From Flavobacteriaceae bacterium (lineage in GTDB: Bacteria > Bacteroidota > Bacteroidia > Flavobacteriales > Flavobacteriaceae): a stretch of DNA of 64,000 bases. The notes under the pieces were generated by a model. The model was not told where the DNA came from and searched no databases. It was given only the letters and a program-made list of their open reading frames with translations. Shown piece by piece: positions 1 through 9,262 of this stretch. The first letter of the stretch is position 1. Every line of letters begins with the position of its first letter. A program made the translations under genes and the position numbers. The DNA lies in contig JAKISG010000002.1 in NCBI GenBank assembly GCA_021648755.1, positions 1 through 64,000 of the forward strand, in the 5' to 3' direction.

Positions 1-168
1 TTGTATGTAATAAATAGTAAAGTAGTGTTTAAACCAGATAATTACATATTTATTGATAATGAAACAAGATATGAAACTTTATCTAATTTTGAAATCAAAA
101 TATTTAGAAGTGCATTTGAAGAATTAAGTAAATATTCCATAGAAAATATGATTAAATCTATAAAATAG
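1..168 (+). CDS. C-terminal end of a hypothetical protein (partial)
   Basis: An open frame enters from the left edge and gives 55 residues before a TAG stop. It ends with a charged, helical-looking tail (residues such as FRSAFEELSKYSIENMIKSI). The 5' part lies outside the window, so no family can be assigned. It could also be the end of a decayed gene, because the DNA that follows is gene-poor. Confidence 0.4.
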   Translation: MYVINSKVVFKPDNYIFIDNETRYETLSNFEIKIFRSAFEELSKYSIENMIKSIK

Positions 169-552
169 CATCGCTATTATTATGTTAAATAGAAGAGCGA
201 CTACGAAGTAATCACGATAACAAAAACAAAATATTAACGCTTGAGTAATTTTACATAGCGACTAATTATGGTACAAACAGCACAATGTTGAACCTAGCAC
301 AAACAAAAAGTTTATATAAGCAAAGAATTACAAACAAACTAAAATGTTGTGATATTTGACATAGTAATAATTATAGTTATCAAATAATGCAGTATTTCGT
401 ACAAAGCACTAAATATCTATAAATACACGATTCTCCTACCAAAAACAAATAACTATATTTGTACTATAATTAATATTATGTTAAATAGAATAAAAGATTT
501 CCGTTTTCTATTAAGTTCTAGTTCCTCTACATAAATTCTTAAAATTGAAGGA
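169..552. other. Gene-poor intergenic stretch with a possible tiny ORF
   Basis: About 385 bases without a convincing gene. The 12-base word ATGTTAAATAGA occurs near both ends (about 182 and 478). A plus-strand TATATTTG box at 454-461 matches the Bacteroidota -7 consensus and sits 16 nt before an ATG that opens an 18-codon frame (478-534, MLNRIKDFRFLLSSSSST). I recognise no family in it. No tRNA, CRISPR or strong terminator was seen. Confidence 0.3.
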
Positions 553-2091
553 TTACCCCAACCAACCATCACGGTCTAAACTTCGGTATTGAATTGCTTC
601 GGCAATATGATTTGGATTTATATTTTCTGACGCATCTAAATCTGCAATTGTTCTTGAAACTTTTAAAATTCTATCGTAAGCCCTTGCAGAAAGGTTTAGT
701 TTTTCCATAGCGTTTTTTAATAAATTTTTAGACTGTTCATTTAATTCACAAAATTTACGAATCTGTTTTACAGACATTTGTGCATTATAATGAATAGTGT
801 CATTTTCTTTAAAACGCTCTGTTTGTATTTCTCTACCTTTTATTACACGCTCTCTAATAACTTTACTCGGCTCACCTTTACGTTCTTCAGATAATTTTTC
901 AAAAGGCACAGGCTGTACTTCAATATGAATATCAATTCTATCTAGTAAAGGACCTGATATTTTTGCTAAATAACGTTGCATTTCTTGAGGGCTTGATGCT
1001 AATGGGTTATTTGCATCAACAAAATAACCACTAGGACTTGGGTTCATACTAGCTACTAACATAAAACTACTTGGGTAGGTTACAGTGAATCTTGCACGTG
1101 AAATCGTTACTTCCCTATCTTCTAATGGTTGACGCATAACTTCTAAAACAGTACGCTTAAATTCAGGTAATTCATCTAAAAATAAAACACCATTATGCGA
1201 TAATGAAATTTCACCTGGTTGTGGATATGCTCCACCACCAACTAAAGCAACATCGCTAATAGTATGATGAGGAGACCTAAATGGTCGTTGGCTCATTAAA
1301 CCCGAATGTGATTTTATTCTACCTGTAACCGAATGAATTTTAGTGGTTTCTAATGCCTCTTTTAATGACATAGGCGGTAAAATAGTTGGTAATCTTTTTG
1401 CAAGCATAGTTTTACCTGAACCTGGAGGACCAATTAAAATGATATTATGACCGCCTGCTGCTGCAATCTCCATACAACGTTTAATAGTCTCCTGCCCTTT
1501 TACATCTGAAAAATCAAACTCAGGGTTTTCTGAATTTTTATAAAACTCTTTTTTAGTATCTATAAAGAGAGGTTCAATCAATATTTTACTTTCTAAATGC
1601 TCAATAATTTGTTTAATATTTTTTACAGGATATACTTCTAAGCCTTCTACAATCGCAGCTTCTTTTGCATTTTGAATGGGTAAAAAAAAGCCTTTAAACC
1701 CTTCTTCTTTAGCCTTTATTGCAATGGGTAATGCGCCTTTAATGGGTTGTAGACTACCGTCAAGAGAAAGTTCTCCCATAATTACATAATTCTCAATATC
1801 TATTGCGTTTATTTGGTTAGAGGCATCTAAAATCCCCATAGCAATAGTTAAATCATAAGCTGAACCCTCTTTACGCATATCAGCAGGAGCCATATTTATA
1901 GTAATTTTTTTTCCTGGTAATTTATAACCGTTATTCTTTAAGGCTGCAGAAATTCGATAACTACTCTCTTTTATAGCAGGATCTGGCAAACCAACTAAGT
2001 GATAGGCAATACCTTTATCTATATTGACCTCAACAGTTATAGTTGTAGCTTCTACCCCAAATACTGCTGATCCATAAACTTTTGTTAGCAT
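553..2091 (-). CDS. yifB: YifB/ComM family Mg-chelatase-like AAA+ ATPase
   Basis: The 512-residue protein has the three-part YifB architecture: an N-terminal Lon-S5-like ChlI domain (about 1-170), a Mg-chelatase AAA+ core, and a C-terminal YifB domain. Walker A is GPPGSGKT (221-228) and Walker B is VLFLDE (302-307). ISGPLLDRIDIHIEV is the family signature. Bacterial relatives (ComM) are hexameric helicases that help integrate incoming DNA during transformation. The MNPCPCG metal-type motif of proteobacterial members reads MNPSPSG here, so those cysteines are absent; I recall the same in related Bacteroidota. It appears monocistronic. Confidence 0.93.
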   Translation of the reverse strand: MLTKVYGSAVFGVEATTITVEVNIDKGIAYHLVGLPDPAIKESSYRISAALKNNGYKLPGKKITINMAPADMRKEGSAYDLTIAMGILDASNQINAIDIENYVIMGELSLDGSLQPIKGALPIAIKAKEEGFKGFFLPIQNAKEAAIVEGLEVYPVKNIKQIIEHLESKILIEPLFIDTKKEFYKNSENPEFDFSDVKGQETIKRCMEIAAAGGHNIILIGPPGSGKTMLAKRLPTILPPMSLKEALETTKIHSVTGRIKSHSGLMSQRPFRSPHHTISDVALVGGGAYPQPGEISLSHNGVLFLDELPEFKRTVLEVMRQPLEDREVTISRARFTVTYPSSFMLVASMNPSPSGYFVDANNPLASSPQEMQRYLAKISGPLLDRIDIHIEVQPVPFEKLSEERKGEPSKVIRERVIKGREIQTERFKENDTIHYNAQMSVKQIRKFCELNEQSKNLLKNAMEKLNLSARAYDRILKVSRTIADLDASENINPNHIAEAIQYRSLDRDGWLG

Positions 2092-2201
2092 TTTTTTGTT
2101 TTTAATTTTGAATAATCTTATTAATCTTCTGCTTTGAAATTATAGCAATACTACCCTATCTTATTTTTTCTCAACTAATAAATGATTATTATTACTCTAC
2201 C

Positions 2202-2552
2202 TTATTCTTTATGCATAAATTTTTGTTTATGCAATAATTCTTCTTCAGTTTCTACATTGTTATCATCTGGTATACAACAATCTACAGGGCAAACTGCAGC
2301 ACATTGTGGCTCTTCGTGAAAACCTTTACATTCCGTACATTTGTCGGCAACTATAAAATAGACTTCATCATCTATTGCTTCTTGTATTTCATCAGCATCC
2401 ACTTCTTTTCCGTTTGTCAATAGTAATTTACCTTTTAGGCTAGTACCATCTGCATATTTCCAATCATCTGCGCCTTCATAAATTGCAGTATTCGGACATT
2501 CTGGTTCGCAAGCACCACAATTTATACATTCGTCTGTTATTATTATTGCCAT
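2202..2552 (-). CDS. 4Fe-4S dicluster ferredoxin
   Basis: A 116-residue cytoplasmic electron carrier. The first cluster motif is CINCGACEPECP (about residues 9-20). The second is a spread-out set, CTECKGFHEEP followed by CAAVCPVDCC (about 72-93), as in Allochromatium-type 2[4Fe-4S] ferredoxins. It is transcribed divergently from a LuxC-like acyl-CoA reductase, an arrangement I recall as common in Bacteroidota, but the redox partner cannot be told from sequence. The ATG at 2552 is the only good start. Confidence 0.92.
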   Translation of the reverse strand: MAIIITDECINCGACEPECPNTAIYEGADDWKYADGTSLKGKLLLTNGKEVDADEIQEAIDDEVYFIVADKCTECKGFHEEPQCAAVCPVDCCIPDDNNVETEEELLHKQKFMHKE

Positions 2553-2566
2553 TCTATTTTAATCCT

Positions 2567-2574
2567 TAAATTTG
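2567..2574 (+). promoter_or_regulatory. Promoter of the LuxC-like gene (TAAATTTG)
   Basis: TAAATTTG fits the Bacteroidota -7 consensus TAnnTTTG. A TTG at 2546-2548 gives the usual 18-nt spacer. The box contains the TTG that would otherwise look like the gene start, so translation must begin further on, at the ATG at 2614. Confidence 0.6.
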
Positions 2575-2613
2575 CAACAAATATACAATTACTATTCTAA
2601 ATTTTTACAACAA

Positions 2614-3672
2614 ATGTTATTAGAAAATCGTATTGAAGCTTTTAGTTTACTAGGTGAATTTCTAAACCAATTTACTAGAAATAAGATAAATAAAAAAAAA
2701 AACATCTTATATAATGATTTATTTTTTGACGCTTTTAAATTACAAATTAAAAGAGCTAAAGAAAGTAATTCTTGGTTTACAGATGATAATGTACTCTTTG
2801 CCTTTGAAAGTTGGGCCTCAATTTTAACAAAAGATAATTTAAATAACTGGGTTTCAAAATATAATTTAACCCAAAAAAAATCAAAAGTTATTGCAGTAAT
2901 TATGGCAGGAAACATACCTTTAGTCGGTTTTCATGACTTTTTAACGGTACTTATCTCTGGCAATACCATTTTAGTAAAACAATCTTCTAACGATAGTTAT
3001 TTTTTACCTTTAGTTGCAAAATATTTAGAACATATTGAGTCTAATTTTAAAGGAAAAATTAGATTTACTGAAGGAAAAATTAAAAATTTTGATGCTGTTA
3101 TTGCTACTGGTAGTAATAATACTGCTCGTTATTTTGATTATTATTTCGGAAAACATCCACATATTATACGTCAAAACAGAAATGCTGTTGCTGTATTAAC
3201 AAACAATGAGTCTATAGCGGATTTAGAAAATTTAGGCGATGATATTTTTAGATATTTTGGACTAGGTTGTCGTTCAGTTTCTAAAATATTTGTTCCAAAA
3301 GCCTATAATTTTGATTTATTTTTTAATGCCATTTATAAATTTAAAGATTTTATTAATTACCAAAAATATGATAATAATTATACGTATAACAAAACTGTTT
3401 ATTTAATGAGTTTGTTTAAGTTATTAGAAAACGGATTTTTAATGTTAAAAGAAGATGCTAGTTACTCTTCACCAATTGCTACTCTGTTTTATGAGTATTA
3501 TACTGATTTAGAAGAATTAAAGCTGAAGTTAAGAGCTGAAAAAGAACAAATTCAAGTTGTTGTAAGTAATGCGCGTATTAAAAATTCGGTTAGGTTTGGT
3601 AAAACACAGCAACCTCAATTAAATGATTATGCAGATGGTGTAGATACATTGGCTTTTTTAATTGATTTATAG
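2614..3672 (+). CDS. LuxC-like acyl-CoA reductase
   Basis: A 352-residue protein resembling the LuxC/acyl-CoA reductase family (NAD(P)H-dependent reduction of acyl-CoA or acyl-thioester to aldehyde). Family-like stretches are VIMAGNIPLVGFHDFLTVLI (about 95-115), LVKQSSNDS, VIATGSNNTARYFDYYF and YFGLGCRSVSKIFVP, where the Cys is the expected acylation site. Length and end fit relatives. The ATG at 2614 was chosen because an in-frame TTG at 2572 lies inside the promoter box. An in-frame run of 11 A (2692-2702) does not break the frame. The substrate in this organism is unknown. The gene ends 4 nt from convergent mnmA. Confidence 0.85.
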   Translation: MLLENRIEAFSLLGEFLNQFTRNKINKKKNILYNDLFFDAFKLQIKRAKESNSWFTDDNVLFAFESWASILTKDNLNNWVSKYNLTQKKSKVIAVIMAGNIPLVGFHDFLTVLISGNTILVKQSSNDSYFLPLVAKYLEHIESNFKGKIRFTEGKIKNFDAVIATGSNNTARYFDYYFGKHPHIIRQNRNAVAVLTNNESIADLENLGDDIFRYFGLGCRSVSKIFVPKAYNFDLFFNAIYKFKDFINYQKYDNNYTYNKTVYLMSLFKLLENGFLMLKEDASYSSPIATLFYEYYTDLEELKLKLRAEKEQIQVVVSNARIKNSVRFGKTQQPQLNDYADGVDTLAFLIDL

Positions 3673-3676
3673 TTTG

Positions 3677-4864
3677 TTAAGAAATAACACCGCTTCCAAT
3701 AAGTTCATCTTCTATATACCAAGCTGCAAACTGACCTTCTGTAATTGCAGATTGCGCATTTTCAAAAGCGACATATAAACCTTTTTTAAACTTAAAAATT
3801 TCTGCCATTTCTAGTGGTTGTCTATATCTAATTCTTGCCCTTACTTTTAATGATTCTCCATTTTTTAAGATTAAATCAGTTCTTATAAAATGTAATTCTT
3901 CACTAGTAATAAAAAGAACCTTTCTATATAAGCCTTTGTGTTTTTTACCTTCACCAGTATAGATTGTATTGGTTTTAACATCAGTTTCTATAACAAACAA
4001 AGGTTCTTTTGTGCCACCAACAGCAAGTCCTTTTCGTTGCCCTTTGGTAAAATAATGTGCCCCTTGGTGTTTACCGACTATTTTGCCATCGCTTTTGTTA
4101 TACTTAAATTTTTCTGCTAAAAATTGAAATTCTTCTTCTCTATTTTTAAATTTAGGTATTGGTTTTTCAAAAATTAAAGAAGTGTTGGGTATTGTTATAA
4201 TATCGCCTTCTTTGGGTTGTAATTTTTGTTGTAAAAAATCAGGTAATTTTACTTTACCAATAAAACACAAGCCTTGTGAATCTTTTTTATTAGCAGTAAT
4301 TAAATTTTGTTTTGTAGCAATTGCTCTAACCTCTGGTTTTGTTAACTCTCCTATCGGAAACAAAGTTTTAGATAATTGCTCTTGTGAGAGTTGGCATAAA
4401 AAATAAGACTGGTCTTTATTGAAATCTTTTCCTGTAAGTAATTGGTATGTTTCTTTACCGTTAATAACTACAGTTCCTTTTCTGCAATAATGACCTGTCG
4501 CCACATAATCTGCGCCTAAATTAAGTGCAATTTTTAAAAACACATCAAATTTTATTTCTCGATTACATAAAATATCAGGGTTTGGTGTTCGTCCTTTTTT
4601 ATAGGCATTAAACATATAATTTATAATACGCTCTTTATATTCATTACTTAAATCAACTACTTGAAATGGTATTTCTAACTTTTCGGCAACTAACATTGCA
4701 TCGTTACTGTCTTCTAACCAAGGGCATTCATTTGATATCGTAACTGATTCATCGTGCCAATTTTTCATAAAAAGACCAATGACATTATAGCCTTGTTGTT
4801 TTAACAAATATGCTGCAACGCTAGAATCAACACCTCCAGAAAGACCAATAACTACTGTTTTCAC
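3677..4864 (-). CDS. mnmA: tRNA-specific 2-thiouridylase MnmA
   Basis: A 395-residue enzyme that activates U34 of tRNA-Glu/Gln/Lys with ATP and inserts sulphur to make 2-thiouridine. The PP-loop GLSGGVDSS lies at residues 7-15. The two catalytic cysteines are visible in NPDILCNREIKFD and in SQGLCFIG. GHYCRKG and YVATGHY, together with the C-terminal beta-barrel, complete the family pattern. A minus-strand TAATTTTG box at 4889-4882 lies just upstream and probably drives it. Confidence 0.96.
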   Translation of the reverse strand: MKTVVIGLSGGVDSSVAAYLLKQQGYNVIGLFMKNWHDESVTISNECPWLEDSNDAMLVAEKLEIPFQVVDLSNEYKERIINYMFNAYKKGRTPNPDILCNREIKFDVFLKIALNLGADYVATGHYCRKGTVVINGKETYQLLTGKDFNKDQSYFLCQLSQEQLSKTLFPIGELTKPEVRAIATKQNLITANKKDSQGLCFIGKVKLPDFLQQKLQPKEGDIITIPNTSLIFEKPIPKFKNREEEFQFLAEKFKYNKSDGKIVGKHQGAHYFTKGQRKGLAVGGTKEPLFVIETDVKTNTIYTGEGKKHKGLYRKVLFITSEELHFIRTDLILKNGESLKVRARIRYRQPLEMAEIFKFKKGLYVAFENAQSAITEGQFAAWYIEDELIGSGVIS

Positions 4865-4881
4865 TTTTTAACTTTAGAATG

Positions 4882-4889
4882 CAAAATTA
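4882..4889 (-). promoter_or_regulatory. Promoter box of mnmA (TAATTTTG)
   Basis: TAATTTTG on the minus strand matches TAnnTTTG, 17 nt upstream of the mnmA ATG. No convincing -33 TTG was seen at the ideal distance. Confidence 0.45.
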
Positions 4890-4926
4890 CATTAAGGTAA
4901 GCGATTAAAAAAATGATAAAACTATT

Positions 4927-5613
4927 TTATTGTTTTACTTTTTTTTTAACTATTTCTTGTGAATGTGAAAATTCACCATCAATATAAATTTTCCAATCAC
5001 CTACTTTTTCATCGTTTTTATACTGTCCTTCTTCTGTAATTTTTCCTGTTTTTCGATCGTAATAGATTGCCTTGCCTTCTAATTTACCATTGACATAGGT
5101 TAACTCTTGATAAATAGAATTATTTATTGAATACCTTTTATAATTACCATGTATTTTACCTTTATTATAAGTGGTTAAAATTGCTGGCTTTTTACTTGGA
5201 AAAAACGTCTTGTAATCACCATTAAGTTCGTTATTTATATAATTTTCTTCTTGCATAATAGTTTTACCATCTTTGTGGTAATACACCCATTTACCTATTC
5301 TTTTTTTACCATCCATCTTACCGTTACTCTTTAAAACACCTGTTTCTGAATAAAATTTTACAATTGCTGTGTTATCATTAGTATTAAACTCTTTTATTAT
5401 TGTTGGGTGATCTGACGATGCTGCTGCATAAAATTTAAAAACTCCTATTTCTTTACCATGGTCAAATGTGCCTTGATATCTAATTCTATCGTTATTAAAT
5501 TTTTTTTTCCAAATACCATGTCTTTTGTTGTTAGTGTCTAATTGGTTGATATTTTGTGATTTAACTGTAACAAAGCAACATAGTAATAATAGTATAAATG
5601 TGTGTGTTTTCAT
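4927..5613 (-). CDS. Secreted MORN-repeat (YwqK-like) protein
   Basis: A 228-residue protein with an N-terminal signal peptide (MKTHTFILLLLCCFVTVKSQ) followed by repeats of the MORN type, for example GKRIGKWVYYHKDGK, GKLEGKAIYYDRKTGK and DEKVGDWKIYIDGE. Databases often call these YwqK-family antitoxins, but in Bacteroidota most are exported and have no toxin partner, and none is present here. No enzymatic residues are visible. It probably forms an elongated beta-structure in the periplasm or on the surface. Confidence 0.75.
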   Translation of the reverse strand: MKTHTFILLLLCCFVTVKSQNINQLDTNNKRHGIWKKKFNNDRIRYQGTFDHGKEIGVFKFYAAASSDHPTIIKEFNTNDNTAIVKFYSETGVLKSNGKMDGKKRIGKWVYYHKDGKTIMQEENYINNELNGDYKTFFPSKKPAILTTYNKGKIHGNYKRYSINNSIYQELTYVNGKLEGKAIYYDRKTGKITEEGQYKNDEKVGDWKIYIDGEFSHSQEIVKKKVKQ

Positions 5614-5685
5614 TGAAAGTATATTATAAGTTTATAATTTTAAATAGAAATTATTTAGAGAATTTTTTATTGTTAGATAATTAAT

Positions 5686-7683
5686 TTATAACATTTTAAT
5701 AAACTCCTCTTCATTAATAATTTGAATACCTAAAGTTTCTGCTTTTACTTTTTTTGCAGGTCCCATTTTGTCACCTGCAATAAGGTAATTTGTTTTTTTA
5801 GATAAAGATCCTGAATTTTTTCCGCCATTATCTTCAATTGTCTTTTTTAATTCGTTTCTAGAAAATTTTTCAAAAACGCCCGATACTACAAAGGTTAAAT
5901 TTTTTAATTTATCAGAAATATTAGTGTTCTCCTCTGAAATTTTAAATTGTAACCCTACTTGTTTTAATTTATCAACAAGTCTTATATTAGATGAATTACT
6001 GAAAAAATTAAGAATACTTGCTGCTATTCGTTCACCAATTTCATCTACATTTTTTAGTTCTTCAAAACTGGCATTTATTAGATTATCTATATTTTTATAG
6101 TGTTTTACTAATTTTTTAGCAACAGTCTCTCCTACAAAACGAATACCTATTGCAAATAGTACTTTTTCAAATGGTATTTGTTTTGATGCTTCTAAACCTA
6201 AAATTATATTTTTAGCAGATTTTTCTGCCATACGCTCTAATGGTATTATTTGTTCAGCCTTTAAATCATATAAGTCACTATAATTAGTTAATAAATTGTT
6301 TGTAAAAAGTAACTCTACTGTTTCTGTACCAATACCGTCAATATCCATTGCTTTACGGCTAATAAAGTGTTGTATTCTTCCTATAATTTGAGTTTTACAA
6401 CCAAATTCATTTGGACAGTAATGTTTGGCGTCACCTTCTGTTCTCACTAATTCTGTGTTGCAATCAGGGCAATTAGTTGCGTATTTTAAGGGGGCAGAAT
6501 CACTTGTTCTTTTTTCTAAATTTACGCCAATAATTTTTGGAATTATCTCTCCTCCTTTTTCTACAAAAACAGTATCATTAATTCTAATATCTAATTTTTC
6601 TATCTGGTCTGCATTGTGTAGAGAGGCACGCTTTACAATTGTTCCTGCTAATTCTACAGGCTCTAAATTAGCAACTGGTGTAATTGCACCTGTTCTCCCT
6701 ACTTGGTACGAAACATTATTTAATTTAGTAGTAGTTTGTTCTGTTTTAAACTTATAGGCAATTGCCCAACGTGGTGCTTTTGCTGTATAACCAATTTCAT
6801 TTTGATAATGTAAGTTATTTACTTTTATTACAACACCATCGGTTTCGTACGATAAATGATGTCGTTTTTTGTCCCATAGATTTATAAAATCAAGCACCTC
6901 GCTTATAGTATTGCATAATTTAATTTCTGTAGGCACTTTAAATCCAACATTTCTAGCATTTTCTAAAATTTCAAAATGAGTTTCGTATTTGGTACTTTCT
7001 GTAACAACGTGATATAATAAACAATCTAATGGTCGTTTTGCAACTTCGGCACTGTCTTGTAATTTTAAACTTCCGCTTGCTGTATTTCTAGGGTTTCGAT
7101 AGGGTTCTTCGCCATTTTCGATACGTTCGGCATTCATTTTATTAAAACCGTCAAATGGTAAAATAATTTCACCTCTTATCTCAAAATTACTTAAAAATGA
7201 ATCTTCTATTTGTAGCGGAATTGACTTTATAGTTTTAATATTTGAAGTTACATTATCGCCTTTAAACCCATCTCCACGTGTTACTGCAGTTACTAATTTG
7301 TTATTTTTATAGGTTAAATTAATAGACGCTCCATCATATTTTAGTTCACAAGTAAAATCTAATTTTTCTATACCTATTATTTTTAAAATTCGTTTTTCCC
7401 AATCTAATAAGTCTTCTTTAGAGTACGAATTACTTAATGAATACATTTGGTTTTGGTGCGTTACATTTTCAAAATTTTTAGTAATCTCACCTCCTACTCT
7501 TTGTGTTGGTGAATTTTCATCAAAATATTTTGGATTTTCGTCTTCTAATTTTTGGAGTTCTGTAAGTTTTATATCGAATTCGTAATCGGATATTGTTGCG
7601 TTATCTAAAACATAATAATTATGATTATGTTCATTTAATTCTTTACGTAATTGATTAATTCTTTGTTGAATTATGTTTAACAT
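5686..7683 (-). CDS. ligA: NAD-dependent DNA ligase LigA
   Basis: A 665-residue, full-length bacterial ligase that seals nicks during replication and repair using NAD+. The domains appear in order: Ia (YYVLDNATISDYEFD), adenylation with the catalytic Lys in CELKYDGAS (K115), OB-fold, a four-Cys zinc finger (CPDCNTEL to CPNEFGC), tandem helix-hairpin-helix motifs (about 470-580) and a C-terminal BRCT domain (about 590-665, LTFVVSGVFEKFSRNEL). It is essential and appears monocistronic. Confidence 0.97.
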   Translation of the reverse strand: MLNIIQQRINQLRKELNEHNHNYYVLDNATISDYEFDIKLTELQKLEDENPKYFDENSPTQRVGGEITKNFENVTHQNQMYSLSNSYSKEDLLDWEKRILKIIGIEKLDFTCELKYDGASINLTYKNNKLVTAVTRGDGFKGDNVTSNIKTIKSIPLQIEDSFLSNFEIRGEIILPFDGFNKMNAERIENGEEPYRNPRNTASGSLKLQDSAEVAKRPLDCLLYHVVTESTKYETHFEILENARNVGFKVPTEIKLCNTISEVLDFINLWDKKRHHLSYETDGVVIKVNNLHYQNEIGYTAKAPRWAIAYKFKTEQTTTKLNNVSYQVGRTGAITPVANLEPVELAGTIVKRASLHNADQIEKLDIRINDTVFVEKGGEIIPKIIGVNLEKRTSDSAPLKYATNCPDCNTELVRTEGDAKHYCPNEFGCKTQIIGRIQHFISRKAMDIDGIGTETVELLFTNNLLTNYSDLYDLKAEQIIPLERMAEKSAKNIILGLEASKQIPFEKVLFAIGIRFVGETVAKKLVKHYKNIDNLINASFEELKNVDEIGERIAASILNFFSNSSNIRLVDKLKQVGLQFKISEENTNISDKLKNLTFVVSGVFEKFSRNELKKTIEDNGGKNSGSLSKKTNYLIAGDKMGPAKKVKAETLGIQIINEEEFIKML

Positions 7684-7773
7684 TAATATATTTTTTTTAA
7701 TATAGCGCTTTACTACAAGATAGTTAAGTGTTTGTTTATAAATGCTTTGACATTTAGTTTGTAGAATTTATAA

Positions 7774-9117
7774 TTAGACAACACCTTGGGCTAACATTGC
7801 ATCTGCAACTTTTACAAAGCCAGCAATATTAGCACCTTTTACATAATCTGTAAATCCTTTTGAATCTGTACCATATTTAACACAAGACGCATGAATATCA
7901 CTCATTATTTGTTTTAATTTATCATCTACTTCTTTTCTTGTCCAATTAAAGCGTAAAGAGTTTTGACTCATTTCTAATCCGCTAGTAGCAACACCTCCTG
8001 CATTAGATGCTTTACCTGGAGAAAATAATACTTTTGCTTTATGAAATACCTCTATAGCTTCTGGTGTACAAGGCATATTTGCTCCTTCGGCAACACATAA
8101 AACATTATTTTTAACTAATGTTTTTGCCTCATCTCCATTTAATTCATTTTGAGTAGCGCATGGATAAGCAACATCACATTTTACAGACCAAGGTCTTTCT
8201 CCTTTAAAAAATTTTGCTTTTGGATATTTTTTTACGTAAGCACTAATCCTGCCTCTTTTTACGTTTTTTAGTTCCATAATAAAAGCTAATTTATTTTTGG
8301 TGAAACCATCTGCATCGTAAATATAGCCACTAGAATCAGACATAGTTACAACTTTTGCACCTAAACTTGTTGCTTTTTGTGTAGCAAATTGTGCAACATT
8401 ACCTGAACCAGATACTACTACAATCTTTCCTTTTAAGGAGTTGGCAATTGTTTTTAACATCATATCCGAAAAATAAACTGTGCCATAACCTGTCGCTTCT
8501 GGTCTTATTAGAGAACCGCCATAACTCATACCTTTGCCTGTTAAAACACCAACAAATTCGTTACGTAATTTTTTATACTGACCAAACATAAATCCTATTT
8601 CACGACCTCCTACTCCAATATCTCCAGCAGGCACATCTGTATTTGCACCAATATGTCTAAACAGTTCACTCATAAAAGACTGTGTGAAACGCATTACTTC
8701 TATATCAGATTTTCCTTTTGGATCAAAATCTGCCCCTCCTTTACCTCCACCCATTGGTAAAGTAGTTAATGAGTTTTTAAATACTTGTTCGAACCCTAAA
8801 AATTTTAAAATTGAAAAATTTACAGATGGATGAAAGCGCAAACCTCCTTTATAAGGTCCAATTGCTGAATTAAATTCAATTCGATAACCTCTATTTACTT
8901 GGGTTTTTCCTTTATCATCTATCCAAGGTACTCTAAACATGATTGTTCTTTCAGGTTCAATCATTCTTTCTAATAACATCTTTCCTTTATATTTTGGGTT
9001 TGCTTCTATAAAAGGAATGGTTGCTTCTGCAACTTCATGAATTGCTTGTATAAACTCTGGTTCGTTTGGATTTTTAGCATTTGCATAATCCATAAATGCT
9101 TTAATTTTATTTTTCAT
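7774..9117 (-). CDS. gdhA: Glutamate dehydrogenase, NADP-type
   Basis: A 447-residue enzyme, the same length as E. coli GdhA, that interconverts 2-oxoglutarate plus ammonium and glutamate. Catalytic and substrate motifs are PMGGGKGGADFDPKG, GPYKGGLRFHPSVN and PAGDIGVGGREIG; the Rossmann motif is VVSGSGNVAQFA. The ATG at 9117 was chosen. The longer frame starts with a TTG at 9150 that would fall at or before the transcription start of the TACCTTTG promoter just upstream. This is a hexameric small-subunit GDH, usually biosynthetic (NADPH). Confidence 0.95.
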   Translation of the reverse strand: MKNKIKAFMDYANAKNPNEPEFIQAIHEVAEATIPFIEANPKYKGKMLLERMIEPERTIMFRVPWIDDKGKTQVNRGYRIEFNSAIGPYKGGLRFHPSVNFSILKFLGFEQVFKNSLTTLPMGGGKGGADFDPKGKSDIEVMRFTQSFMSELFRHIGANTDVPAGDIGVGGREIGFMFGQYKKLRNEFVGVLTGKGMSYGGSLIRPEATGYGTVYFSDMMLKTIANSLKGKIVVVSGSGNVAQFATQKATSLGAKVVTMSDSSGYIYDADGFTKNKLAFIMELKNVKRGRISAYVKKYPKAKFFKGERPWSVKCDVAYPCATQNELNGDEAKTLVKNNVLCVAEGANMPCTPEAIEVFHKAKVLFSPGKASNAGGVATSGLEMSQNSLRFNWTRKEVDDKLKQIMSDIHASCVKYGTDSKGFTDYVKGANIAGFVKVADAMLAQGVV

Positions 9118-9154
9118 TTTTAAGTCTTTTATTTTAAAGAATTTTTTCAATACA

Positions 9155-9162
9155 CAAAGGTA
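9155..9162 (-). promoter_or_regulatory. Promoter box of gdhA (TACCTTTG)
   Basis: TACCTTTG on the minus strand, 37 nt upstream of the chosen gdhA ATG. It fits TAnnTTTG well; the -33 element is weak. Confidence 0.5.
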
Positions 9163-9262
9163 ATTAATTTTAGATTTAATAATAAAGAAACTTAAAATAT
9201 GTTTTGTGCGTAAAATATGTAAATCTTGTTGTAATTATGTTTTTGCAAAATGTATTTACCAA

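Noticed and set aside
4927..5613. YwqK-type antitoxin of a toxin-antitoxin pair
   Set aside because: The protein has a signal peptide and no neighbouring toxin, so a secreted MORN protein is more likely.
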